A DNA stretch of 64,000 bases from Pseudomonadales bacterium (GTDB lineage: Bacteria > Pseudomonadota > Gammaproteobacteria > Pseudomonadales > Pseudohongiellaceae), in contig JANQJM010000141.1 in NCBI GenBank assembly GCA_028281635.1, positions 1-64,000 on the forward strand. The letters are read 5' to 3'. The notes under the pieces were generated by a model. That model was not told the origin of the DNA. It made no database searches and was given only the letters and a program-made list of their open reading frames with translations. The position numbers and the translations under genes are program-made. Below, one piece after another: positions 37,802 through 47,161 of this stretch (positions are counted from its first letter, which is position 1; each line of letters begins with the position of its first letter).

Positions 37802-38812
37802 TCATTGAAAATCATTTAGTCCAACAAATGTACCACCATTACGCTGCGTCATTTCTCGCATCATATTGGTGTAGCGATACGCGCTCTGTCGAAAGCGCGG
37901 TGGCCCGGCGAAAATAGTCGGAAAACCGATGCCATGAATGCGTACCAGCCGGTCGCCATTTGCATCTTCCACGTTGATGCGGTCTATCGTGTTTAGTACA
38001 TCCCGAATAGACCCGCCTGGCTGAAAATCGTCCCCCAGTACATAGATACTAATTTTCTTATCCGGGGAATAAAAGGTATTAATTGCGCGTGTCACACCTT
38101 CTACAGGGCTACTATTACTGTATGGCTGCCAAGTCCGCAAGGTAGAAATGATGTTACTGCGCCCCCGCGGGGTATCCGGCATCCATTCGCCCCGATAAGA
38201 GTTAAACATGTAGTCCCCCATGTCATTCATCACCTGAATACCCTTCACTTCCGGGTATACATCCAGGGTTTTATCGATGACATCCAGCATCTTGTCCCAG
38301 TTTCCAGGGGTGTTGTACATGCTGCCTGAGGTGTCGATCACGAAGATAATGTATTCGCTGTCTACCGGCACACCACCAATGGCGTTGTCCTCGGGCGCTG
38401 CCACATTGGCCAGTAAGCGCTGCATTTCTTCGGTAAGAGACTGACGGGCAATGGCCAGTCGCCCCACTTCATCGGTAATCTCCTCGGATAGCTGATTGGA
38501 GGCATTGAAACGGCCTTCCACATCATTGAGATCGCGGCGCAGGCGAGCGATACGCTCGGTCAGGGCAGACAGCTGCTCATGTTTGGCATTCAGCTCCCGA
38601 TTTAGTATTCGGGTTTCGCCCCGTATCGCAAACAGCTGCTCCTGTAACTCGGTGACCGAGGCCTCCGGAGTGACATCTGAGAATTCAATAGTGACCGGCG
38701 CCGACGATTTGGTAATCATAAGCAGAATGATCATGGCGCCAAACCCACAGGATGCCACGTCCAAAAAGGACACAGTAAAGGAATCTGTTTCTCGGCGATC
38801 TTTTTTGCTCAT
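37802..38812 (-). CDS. Membrane-anchored coiled-coil/VWA protein, MotB/ExbD-like N-terminus
   Basis: SFTVSFLDVASCGFGAMIILLMI TM; heptad region; MIDAS FVIDTSGSM. Confidence 0.8.
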   Translation of the reverse strand: MSKKDRRETDSFTVSFLDVASCGFGAMIILLMITKSSAPVTIEFSDVTPEASVTELQEQLFAIRGETRILNRELNAKHEQLSALTERIARLRRDLNDVEGRFNASNQLSEEITDEVGRLAIARQSLTEEMQRLLANVAAPEDNAIGGVPVDSEYIIFVIDTSGSMYNTPGNWDKMLDVIDKTLDVYPEVKGIQVMNDMGDYMFNSYRGEWMPDTPRGRSNIISTLRTWQPYSNSSPVEGVTRAINTFYSPDKKISIYVLGDDFQPGGSIRDVLNTIDRINVEDANGDRLVRIHGIGFPTIFAGPPRFRQSAYRYTNMMREMTQRNGGTFVGLNDFQ

Positions 38813-38845
38813 TGTTTACTCAGTTTGCCATTAATCCAGTGTGCT

Positions 38846-40072
38846 CTAAATATTAGTGGGGAAAGACACACCGAGATCTTCCGAAATCTCTTCAGTACTT
38901 TCTACGCGCGCCACCGACGTATCCTCTCTTGGTTGTTCCGGAGCGTTTTCCTCCACTGCCGAGGTGCCACCTGGCCAATCCTTGGAGGGGGCAATTAACG
39001 ATCCTCGCGTATATTGTGCCAGCTCCCAGAAGGCGGCGGCAGCGCTGGGATCACCTTCCAATGGCATTAATATTATATTGACCGGAATTCCCTGCAATAA
39101 CTCCCCGATTGCGTCTTCATACAGCTCCAGTCTATCCCGCGGTGTAATCAGAGGGTCGCGAGCTCCCCTATCGTCGATAGTAGGTAAGCCGTCAGTGATC
39201 AGGAAGATATTATCCGGAGGAGGGTTCATATTGGCTATCTCCCGAAACAGGCGCTCGTAGTTAGTGCCGCCCTCGGGTGCGATGTCCATGACCTGCTCTA
39301 CCACTTCGTTCAACTGGTCACGATCAGCCACTTCCAACCAACTGCCTTCACTCCCAGGCAAGGCTGCCCGAACTTCCTCGTTGAAAGCATAGATCTGGTA
39401 TTGACTGATAATGGGCAGCTGAGTAGTAATCCAGTCTACGATTTTGACAACACGTTGCCATTTTGGAGCTTCTTTCTTGTACACGTCAGCCCGCAGGCTG
39501 GTGCGGATGATGTTGACGATGGTGTCATCCAGCATGCTGGCAGAGGCATCCATGACGATCAGAATACGTTGGCCACCCAGATACAGGCCCGACAGATACT
39601 GCCGCTGGCCATCACCGATGAACTGCCGCACACTGGAACCTTCTTGTTCCAAAGCGCTGGCCTGCAGTCTCAGTAATTCTTCCTCTAGTTGCTGCACATC
39701 GGCCCGCAGCTGTTCCACGTCTTCTACGGTGGCGACACTGGAGTTTTCCATCGCCGCCAATTCTTGCAAAAACGTATCAATCTGGTCCTGAATCTGTCGC
39801 GCCAGGCCCTGTGCTGTCACCACATCGAAGTCCACGTCCGACAGTATGTTTCGTAGCTCCACCAAACCCAATTGCCCTTCCAGCACCTCTTCCTCCAACA
39901 AACTGATCTCTGCCGACAGGTCGGGGCTGGTTTCCACATCAGACAAGGTACTGGTGTGATCGAGAATCAGGAAGATCAAAATCACCGCCCCGAAACCGCA
40001 AAACATCACATCCAGAAATGACAGACTGATGGGATTGAATTTGCGCCTGAGGGCTCTGTGTTCGCTAGACAT
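38846..40072 (-). CDS. Membrane-anchored coiled-coil/VWA protein, MotB/ExbD-like N-terminus
   Basis: NPISLSFLDVMFCGFGAVILIFLIL TM; coiled coil; MIDAS IVMDASASM; FLITDGLPT. Confidence 0.82.
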   Translation of the reverse strand: MSSEHRALRRKFNPISLSFLDVMFCGFGAVILIFLILDHTSTLSDVETSPDLSAEISLLEEEVLEGQLGLVELRNILSDVDFDVVTAQGLARQIQDQIDTFLQELAAMENSSVATVEDVEQLRADVQQLEEELLRLQASALEQEGSSVRQFIGDGQRQYLSGLYLGGQRILIVMDASASMLDDTIVNIIRTSLRADVYKKEAPKWQRVVKIVDWITTQLPIISQYQIYAFNEEVRAALPGSEGSWLEVADRDQLNEVVEQVMDIAPEGGTNYERLFREIANMNPPPDNIFLITDGLPTIDDRGARDPLITPRDRLELYEDAIGELLQGIPVNIILMPLEGDPSAAAAFWELAQYTRGSLIAPSKDWPGGTSAVEENAPEQPREDTSVARVESTEEISEDLGVSFPTNI

Positions 40073-41408
40073 TTTGCACCTGGATCAAGGTAAGCACTTC
40101 GTTACTGCCTTCGAATTGAATGCGATCCCCTACCGAGAGTTTGCGCTCCCCCGAGGCCGTCACCCCATTCAATAAATAGGGCATGTCACCACAATCGAAA
40201 TAGACGCCGTCGCCACGATCGGCAATGACACCAAGGTTTTCCGGCAGATTGGCAATGGACAGGGTCAACACGCCTGGGGTGTTGCTATGCCCATTCAGCG
40301 TCTGTTGATTCTGAATACTTATCTGTTTTACCGATATTGCCTGATTGCCATGCAATACATGAGTCGGTTGCTCTGCCGATTGGCTAGCAGACTTCACGTT
40401 TGAGGAAATGTGTTGCGACACCGGCAAACTGTTTACCAGACTAATACCCTGTTCACCACCCGTTATCAATTCGCGGTACTCCAAACAGGCATCGTTGACT
40501 GCTCCCTCATCGATGACAATTAGGTCGAGTGAGGCAGGAAGGCTTGCTTTGAATCCCGGTAACTCTGCCAAGGCCGGACTGACAACTAACTGTGTGTCAT
40601 GATCCGTGGCCATCGCCGTGACTTGCTCATTAATCTTTTTGAAGTGACTGTTCAGGTTAGTAATCAAACTTTCCATCGGCATTTTGGCTGTATGTACTGT
40701 ATCACCAGCGTTCAATTCCAAAATCAGATTGCCGTCCTGTTGCGCCTGGGCCAACCACGCGGGTAACTGGTTATAAAGTTGCTGCTCAGACTCAGCATCG
40801 TGCTGCGGATTGAATCGGCATTGCTGAATGAACATTCCAGTAGCCAGCTGCATCATTAAGTCTGTAAAGTTCTGACTGCCGACACCTGGAATCTGTACAG
40901 TAGAGCCCGAGCTTAACTGTGAACCATCGGTTGTAAGCTTGGTGACTACTACCTGATGCAGTTGCAGGTCAGCGTACAAAACATTGCTTGCGCGAGCGGA
41001 GACTATAGCTGCGGCTACCGCTGAATCGACAACTCCACTTACCTTAAATGGGCTGTGTTGAGAGAGGCCCAGCAGAATAGACAGTTGCTGCCGTGTGAAG
41101 CTGCCCGGCACGGCAATGACCACGTCCGATGCAATATCCGCTTCCTCGGCCAGGTGCTGCAGATGAGCAAAAGCGATGTCGGCATGATGACGGAAATTAT
41201 TGCCATGTTCGATGGGATCGAGATTCAGTTCATGCCAGTACTTGTTGTAGCTGTTGGTTGGTTGCAGACGTGCTTGTTGTTCAGCAAGTTCACCGAGCAC
41301 AAGGTCTTGACCATCGGCTAAGGCAAAACCTGGACTGCGCAACAGCAGCCCGGACTCATCGCCCACGCTGATTGCTTTGTCGTTAAGCTCAATGACTTTC
41401 AAGCTCAT
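40065..41408 (-). CDS. Hsp70/actin-like (ASKHA-fold) protein with C-terminal FHA-like segment
   Basis: DVVIAVPGSFTRQQLSILLGLSQHSPFKVSGVVDSAVAAA resembles the DnaK VITVPAYF...EPTAAA region; C-terminal LLNGVTASGERKLSVGDRIQFEGSNEVLTLIQV. Confidence 0.6.
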   Translation of the reverse strand: MSLKVIELNDKAISVGDESGLLLRSPGFALADGQDLVLGELAEQQARLQPTNSYNKYWHELNLDPIEHGNNFRHHADIAFAHLQHLAEEADIASDVVIAVPGSFTRQQLSILLGLSQHSPFKVSGVVDSAVAAAIVSARASNVLYADLQLHQVVVTKLTTDGSQLSSGSTVQIPGVGSQNFTDLMMQLATGMFIQQCRFNPQHDAESEQQLYNQLPAWLAQAQQDGNLILELNAGDTVHTAKMPMESLITNLNSHFKKINEQVTAMATDHDTQLVVSPALAELPGFKASLPASLDLIVIDEGAVNDACLEYRELITGGEQGISLVNSLPVSQHISSNVKSASQSAEQPTHVLHGNQAISVKQISIQNQQTLNGHSNTPGVLTLSIANLPENLGVIADRGDGVYFDCGDMPYLLNGVTASGERKLSVGDRIQFEGSNEVLTLIQVQNV

Positions 41409-41412
41409 GCAG

Positions 41413-42246
41413 TTACGCCTGTGTTACACCATGAATGTCTGACTCAGAATCGGGGACCTGCAGATGTCGAATAAGTCGTTCGTCGCAATAGTTCTGACAG
41501 TCGAGAACCAGACGATCTTGAAGCTGCTGTAACTGGTGCAGCAGGAACATCAAAAAAATGCTGACTACCAGGGCGACAAAGGTCGAGTTAAAGGCCACAC
41601 CCAAACTCACCGTTACACCAACGATATCACCACTAACTGCCTGATAGGCCTGGCCCAGGGCGGTGCCAATGCCGCGCACGGTGCCAAGGAATCCAATGGA
41701 AGGGATAGCCCAGGCAATGTAGCGCACCAGGGACAGTTCGGTTTCCATGCGATCAGCTTCAGTTTCGCAGGTATCCTTTACGGTGGCTGAAACATCCTGG
41801 ATATTACGTGTGCTTTGAAAGCGATGGAGACCAGCCATAATTGCCCGGGACAATAGAAAGTCTTGTTCACGTTCAGGTAGGGCTTGTACCGGCCGTGCAT
41901 AATTCCGTGCATCTTCAGGCAGGATGCTCATGCCTTGATTCACTTGGATAAGAGTGCGATCCAACAAGGAGCGTTGTCTCAAAGTCTGTTGCGCCTTCAT
42001 TCCAATAATGAACAGCGCCCAGAACATCAGAATTATGCAGGTCTCTTGTTCGAAGTCTCGGAGAATGACAAACACCGAACGCTCAGGCACAAAGTTTTCA
42101 TCGGTTTGCTGCAACAGGGTTTGCTGTTCCTGAATAAGATCAGCATTGGGTCTGATCACTGTGACATAGGTTGCATGCACGATGATGACGCAGAAAATCA
42201 ATGCAACCAGTTGAAAAAACGTTTCGTACAGCGAGCCTTGCTTCAT
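41413..42246 (-). CDS. MotA/TolQ/ExbB proton channel family protein
   Basis: YIAWAIPSIGFLGTVRGIGTALGQAY...VTVSLGVAFNSTFVALVVSIFLMFLL. Confidence 0.9.
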   Translation of the reverse strand: MKQGSLYETFFQLVALIFCVIIVHATYVTVIRPNADLIQEQQTLLQQTDENFVPERSVFVILRDFEQETCIILMFWALFIIGMKAQQTLRQRSLLDRTLIQVNQGMSILPEDARNYARPVQALPEREQDFLLSRAIMAGLHRFQSTRNIQDVSATVKDTCETEADRMETELSLVRYIAWAIPSIGFLGTVRGIGTALGQAYQAVSGDIVGVTVSLGVAFNSTFVALVVSIFLMFLLHQLQQLQDRLVLDCQNYCDERLIRHLQVPDSESDIHGVTQA

Positions 42247-42288
42247 TACTTACTTCCTAAGGGTCTTTCCTGTTTCAATAATCGTGAA

Positions 42289-44358
42289 TTACTCAAGGTA
42301 ACGTGTAATGCGAAATCCCACATCGTCTCGAGGTTCAGCGCCAAAGTCTCTGAATGACAAACGCATCTCAGTGATGGCACCGTGGGCCCAACTGGACCCT
42401 CTAATTGTGTGAAACTGACCTAACTCCGGCCCTAAGGGATCGATCTCCACACCCAGACTGCCAGCAGAGCCATAATAGTCGTGAACCCATTCCGATACAT
42501 TTCCGGCGAGGTCATACAGTTCATAGTGGTTCGGTTCAAAGCTTGCCACCGGTGCCGTGGCGAAATGACCATCGTTATAATCAAACATAACCTCCCCAAG
42601 GTAAGCCTGGGCAGTGACATCGCCGAAATTACCTGCATTCTCCGGTGGTGGAAGTTGATCTCCCCATGGGTATTTGAGCATGCTTCCACTACCGTCGGTG
42701 CGAGCTGTCCAGGCCCACTCCGCCTCGCTGGGCAAGCGATAACCAGTGGCTTCTGGATTAAATCCCACCACCTCTTCGCCCTCGACGCGGTAGAACAGTG
42801 GCAGCCCTTCCTGTTCACTGAGCCAGTTGCAGTAGAGCGCTGCCTGGTTCCAATTAATGCGAACTACGGGCTGATTTTCGTTGTTGAGGGTCAGCCCCTG
42901 AATTGTGCCGGAGCTGTGTTCAGCATCGAACAAGCGATACTCAGCGTTGGTGACCTCGCGATAGCTCATGTAGAACGGTCGGTCCAGTTGAATGTCGCGC
43001 AGGGATTCATTAGGCCGACGACCGGCTTCCCGTCGCGAAGCTCCCATGGTGAAAGCCCCTGGATAAAACAGTTTAAGTTGCTGCCCCGCGACCGTCGTAA
43101 TCACCGGCTGAATCTGTTCCAGTCGCGCCTGCTCCAGTGACTTTAGATTCACACGAATGATCTGATCCAATCCGGGACGGGAAGTGAACTCGGCGCTATA
43201 GGGAACGAAGCCTTCTTTGCGTACCTCAATCTGTTGGCTGACCGCCATCAGCTCCAGTGTCTGATTGGCTAGTCCCCGAAACTCACCATTGATATAAAGC
43301 TCTGCGTCAGCGGGTTCACTAATCACTTGTACGCTGGCAGTGACCGGTGCCAATTCAACCAATACAGAAGTCTCTTCATTGGGTGCGGTCCGCACGGAGC
43401 TCTTGGTGGACTGAAACCCGTTCTTGAAAAAAGTAAGTTCATGGTTTTGATTAGGAGCAAGTGCAACCTCCAATGGGGTGAGGCCCTGAAACTCTCCGCC
43501 GATAGTGACGCTGGCTTCAGTCGGGCTGCTCTGGATAAATACCAGCCCGTCTGCCGGCTCTAACTCCACTGGCGGCACGACTAAGTCTTCACCAGCAATG
43601 ACGTCGAACTCTTCTTGCCAGGCTTTATGCCCGGCAAGCTTCAGGGTCACATCACGTTCACCCTGCAGGATTTCCACATTAAAAGGTGTGACGCCAACCG
43701 TTTCTCCATCCACGATGATGTCCGCACCGGGAGGAGCAGTAGTAAAGGAAAGTGTTGCCCAGGCTGGTTCCAATGTGGCTTCAAAACTTTGCTGCACAGA
43801 ACGGCCTTCGATCTCGATCACAGCGCCATAATCCAGATAACGCTCGTTGCTGATCGTCAGCTGATGCTCTCCAGGCTCTACCAGGACATCAACCAACGGA
43901 GTCTCTCCGATGTCGACACCATCTATCTGCACACGCGCCCCTTCCATCTCCAAGGTGGCTACGCTGACAAGTCCGGGTAATCTGCGCATGGTAAAGGGGT
44001 GAGTCTGCGCTGCCTCAGTATCCACCAGAAGCTGGGTCACCGTGTCGTGATAACCCTCGTTTTGCAACGTTATCTCGTAGGAGCCGGTGCGAATCAAATA
44101 GCGTTGGCCGAGGCGGAAGTTAAGACCGCCATCAATTTGAATACTGGCGGTTATGGGATCGACTTCGACAAAGACTGATCTGGCAGTCAGAACAAACCAC
44201 CCTGACACTGACGATACCAGGACGAACACGGCGACAACCGCATGGAACCAGTGAAATTTATAAGTGAATTTACTCTCGCTAACTTCATGCGGAGTAAAGT
44301 CTATGGGTATTATGGGGTCAAGTGCCCCATTATCTTGGGCGTTGTCGTCTGTGTTTGC
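42289..44358 (-). CDS. PEGA-repeat protein with C-terminal FGE-sulfatase (SUMF1) fold
   Basis: N-terminal TM; about five PEGA-like repeats (PADAELYINGEFRGL); FGE motifs FTMGASRREAGRRPNE, EVTNAEYRLF, YRLPSEAEWAWTAR, YDLAGNVSEWVHD, VGFRI; start set at Met 44358. Confidence 0.88.
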   Translation of the reverse strand, partial: ANTDDNAQDNGALDPIIPIDFTPHEVSESKFTYKFHWFHAVVAVFVLVSSVSGWFVLTARSVFVEVDPITASIQIDGGLNFRLGQRYLIRTGSYEITLQNEGYHDTVTQLLVDTEAAQTHPFTMRRLPGLVSVATLEMEGARVQIDGVDIGETPLVDVLVEPGEHQLTISNERYLDYGAVIEIEGRSVQQSFEATLEPAWATLSFTTAPPGADIIVDGETVGVTPFNVEILQGERDVTLKLAGHKAWQEEFDVIAGEDLVVPPVELEPADGLVFIQSSPTEASVTIGGEFQGLTPLEVALAPNQNHELTFFKNGFQSTKSSVRTAPNEETSVLVELAPVTASVQVISEPADAELYINGEFRGLANQTLELMAVSQQIEVRKEGFVPYSAEFTSRPGLDQIIRVNLKSLEQARLEQIQPVITTVAGQQLKLFYPGAFTMGASRREAGRRPNESLRDIQLDRPFYMSYREVTNAEYRLFDAEHSSGTIQGLTLNNENQPVVRINWNQAALYCNWLSEQEGLPLFYRVEGEEVVGFNPEATGYRLPSEAEWAWTARTDGSGSMLKYPWGDQLPPPENAGNFGDVTAQAYLGEVMFDYNDGHFATAPVASFEPNHYELYDLAGNVSEWVHDYYGSAGSLGVEIDPLGPELGQFHTIRGSSWAHGAITEMRLSFRDFGAEPRDDVGFRITRYLE

Positions 44359-44365
44359 CATGTCA

Positions 44366-45907
44366 TCATCGCCCACTAGTGGCAACTACTCGTTCGACAC
44401 ATCGAACAACAACAGATTCAGGTGTCTGCCCAAAGCCTACAATGAATTCTTCACGTACATCGCGATAACCGATGCGCTTACCAACTGCCACGTAGCGACC
44501 AGGCTTAAGCGATAAAGTTTGTTGTTCAAACAACCCCAGGTTGCCAATGCGCAGCACCGTCACATCGGTAAGATTGTCGGAAACTAGTTGAACCTCGATG
44601 GGGTTTTGCGAATTCAACAGCAGCTGCTCTAACTCATCGAGTTGTGATTCTAATCGAGGGCCGGGATTTGGAATGTCTCTCGCAGTAAAGTAATAGCCCC
44701 GCGTTTGCTGAAACACCTCATCTTCTGCAAAGCGTTCTGGATTATTGATGGCGTTGACCAGGAAAGCGTCGAGGTTAGCTCTTTGATTGGCATAACCCCG
44801 GCCTTCGGTAGCAAAGCTGAGATTAGAATCGATGGCGATTACCCCATCGTATGCTGCTACTGCATCAGCCCAGCGTTCTGATTGCTCCGCCGCATCTATC
44901 TGTCGCCGTAGTTCATTGATCTGGGCATTGGCGACTTCGGTCTCAGTTTGCACAATCGCTGCCTGTGCCTCAGCCTGATTAATGCCCAGGTTCGCGGCCC
45001 GTTGGAATGTAGCGATGGCTTGTTCCGGATCGTCAGCTTCCAGGAAGGCATAGCCCTCAGACATGATGCGGGAGAATTCGTTTTCAATTAGCTGCGCATC
45101 GACAGCTGCGATCTTATCTGGTGCAATCTCATTGTAGCTATCCAGCTCGATAATCCGCCGATACAAGTCTCTGGCAGCTTCAAGCTCTCCATCCTCAAAC
45201 AGATCATCTGCTTCAACCATCAAGGCTGCTACTTCATCGAGGGCCTGCGCTCGCTCCAGACCAATCTGCGCCGCTTCATTGTTAGCGTCCAGCACCAACG
45301 CTAAGGAGAATGATTCCTGAGCAGATTCGGAGTCGGCTGCATCCAACTGATTCTGTCCGTCGATCAATATACGTTGCAGCACTTCATCGGTAGTGGATAA
45401 CAACTCAGCCAGGGCATCGCGTCCGCGTGCATAGGATTCGGTGGCAAGTAAAAAATCCTGTGTACGATAATACTCATCACCAATGGAGGCTTCCTCCAGC
45501 GCGGCATTATAAGACTCCTGACCCCATTCACTCACTTCCAGGGCATCCAATTCGGTTTGCCTTTCCAGCAATTCTGCCAACACATCTTGTGCTTCTTTGC
45601 GCTGAATAGAGCGCTGAGCTTCTTCAAAGGGTGAGATAGCAAGTTCAGGCTCAGCTACTGAGCTTGTGAGTGGAGCACTGACAGTGTCATCGCGTCGCTC
45701 CAAAGGCAACTCGTACTCGGTGACCACCGAAGGCAAGACAAATATCACCAGTAAGGCCACAATGGCGAGACCACCAAGGCCCAGCCACATTACGGGTGAA
45801 GGTTTATCCGATTTGGGAGGCGCGATCTGCTGTGCGATGCGTTCCGCTTCCGCGTCTGCATTGTCCAGCGTCGTCTGCTTTGTATTTTCCAGTTCGTTTT
45901 CTGACAT
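44366..45907 (-). CDS. Membrane-anchored TPR protein
   Basis: Single TM near N-terminus (MWLGLGGLAIVALLVIFVLPSVV); TPR-like repeats; PEGA-like tail. Confidence 0.75.
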   Translation of the reverse strand: MSENELENTKQTTLDNADAEAERIAQQIAPPKSDKPSPVMWLGLGGLAIVALLVIFVLPSVVTEYELPLERRDDTVSAPLTSSVAEPELAISPFEEAQRSIQRKEAQDVLAELLERQTELDALEVSEWGQESYNAALEEASIGDEYYRTQDFLLATESYARGRDALAELLSTTDEVLQRILIDGQNQLDAADSESAQESFSLALVLDANNEAAQIGLERAQALDEVAALMVEADDLFEDGELEAARDLYRRIIELDSYNEIAPDKIAAVDAQLIENEFSRIMSEGYAFLEADDPEQAIATFQRAANLGINQAEAQAAIVQTETEVANAQINELRRQIDAAEQSERWADAVAAYDGVIAIDSNLSFATEGRGYANQRANLDAFLVNAINNPERFAEDEVFQQTRGYYFTARDIPNPGPRLESQLDELEQLLLNSQNPIEVQLVSDNLTDVTVLRIGNLGLFEQQTLSLKPGRYVAVGKRIGYRDVREEFIVGFGQTPESVVVRCVERVVATSGR

Positions 45908-45976
45908 ATCCAGTTCTGCCGGTAGTGGTTAACACTAACCGAGCGCGGGGCCTCTGTAGTTCCTTACAACAGTGTC

Positions 45977-47161
45977 TTACAACTGACCTAGTTCCGCGGC
46001 ATAGAGATCTGCCAGAATTTCTCGCCACTGTTCGTACTGCTCTTCAACCGAACCGGAGAGAGTGATGGTGCGATCATCTAATGTGATCACTTGCGGCGCG
46101 ACAGCATTTTCCAGAGATTGGCCAAGCTCTTCCAAGGCCTCCATGTGCATGCGCGCTTCTGCCTGGCGATCGAATCCGCTCTTGATCAGATAGGCGCCAG
46201 CACCAACGCCAACGGCACCACTCGCTTGGGTACCGTAGTTGCCACCTTGAGTTGCTGCAGCCAGACCACCGATTACGGCAGCTGTACCCGCAATGAATCG
46301 ACGTCTTGCCGAGTCGCGCAAGTCACGCAACTCAATGGTTGCCTGATAGCTCTGCTCTCGCCAAGAATCGTAAGGCAATCGCATTTGTCTCACGTAGGTG
46401 GCGTAGTAATCCTGCACCGTATCAATAAACATGAAGTCGCGTTCACGAATGTCCTGAATGCGATTCAACAAAGGATCGTTTTCTGCAGGTAAGGAAACCA
46501 GCTGATAATTGCCATCGTCGTTTTGCGTGAGATAGTTTGAGAAAGCTTCCTCCGAAAAACGCTGCGCAAACAACATTTCGGAAACTGTTCTGATCTCTCG
46601 AATTTCATCGGAGTCTATATTGCGTTGACGATAGGCGAGAAGATCATTGGCGATCTTGTTGTAGATAACCTGAAACGGATCGCTCTTCTGCCGTTGCTGA
46701 GGGTCATAGCTGAACTGGCTGATGACTTCTTCATATTCCTTGGTGAACCATTGTTGGCCGCGTGAGTCAGTCACTTCGATGCGGACGACCATGGCTTCAC
46801 CATTGGATTCCAAAATCGTGCCCTCGACTCTCACATCCATCGGACTGGTGTCGTTGGGCATCAGGCGCACAATTCCCCAGTTGGCAGAACGCTGCAGTGT
46901 CTCTGCCAGCAGATAAGGTGCGTAACGAGATTCGGCGACGCGAATCTGGCCGTTGGTTACTTCCTCCTGGTCATCGGACAACTCATCCAAGCCAGGATCA
47001 AAAATTGTGACGCCAACATCCAGCAACAATTCTTCCGGTACGTTCTGGCTATCCTGTACCACCGGCGTGTAGGACGTTGACTTAACAGTGTGGGTGGCGC
47101 ATGCAGTCGTAAACAAGGCCACGAAAAGAATTCCCAAGGTCTGCTTTAGAGGCAACTTCAT
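45977..47161 (-). CDS. Hypothetical lipoprotein with glycine-zipper-like hydrophobic segment
   Basis: Lipobox LFTTACATH; FIAGTAAVIGGLAAATQGGNYGTQASGAVGVGAGAYLIKSG. Confidence 0.7.
   Translation of the reverse strand: MKLPLKQTLGILFVALFTTACATHTVKSTSYTPVVQDSQNVPEELLLDVGVTIFDPGLDELSDDQEEVTNGQIRVAESRYAPYLLAETLQRSANWGIVRLMPNDTSPMDVRVEGTILESNGEAMVVRIEVTDSRGQQWFTKEYEEVISQFSYDPQQRQKSDPFQVIYNKIANDLLAYRQRNIDSDEIREIRTVSEMLFAQRFSEEAFSNYLTQNDDGNYQLVSLPAENDPLLNRIQDIRERDFMFIDTVQDYYATYVRQMRLPYDSWREQSYQATIELRDLRDSARRRFIAGTAAVIGGLAAATQGGNYGTQASGAVGVGAGAYLIKSGFDRQAEARMHMEALEELGQSLENAVAPQVITLDDRTITLSGSVEEQYEQWREILADLYAAELGQL

Noticed and set aside
42481-43140. 219-aa plus-strand ORF
   Set aside because: Antisense to the well supported PEGA-FGE gene; no recognisable motifs.
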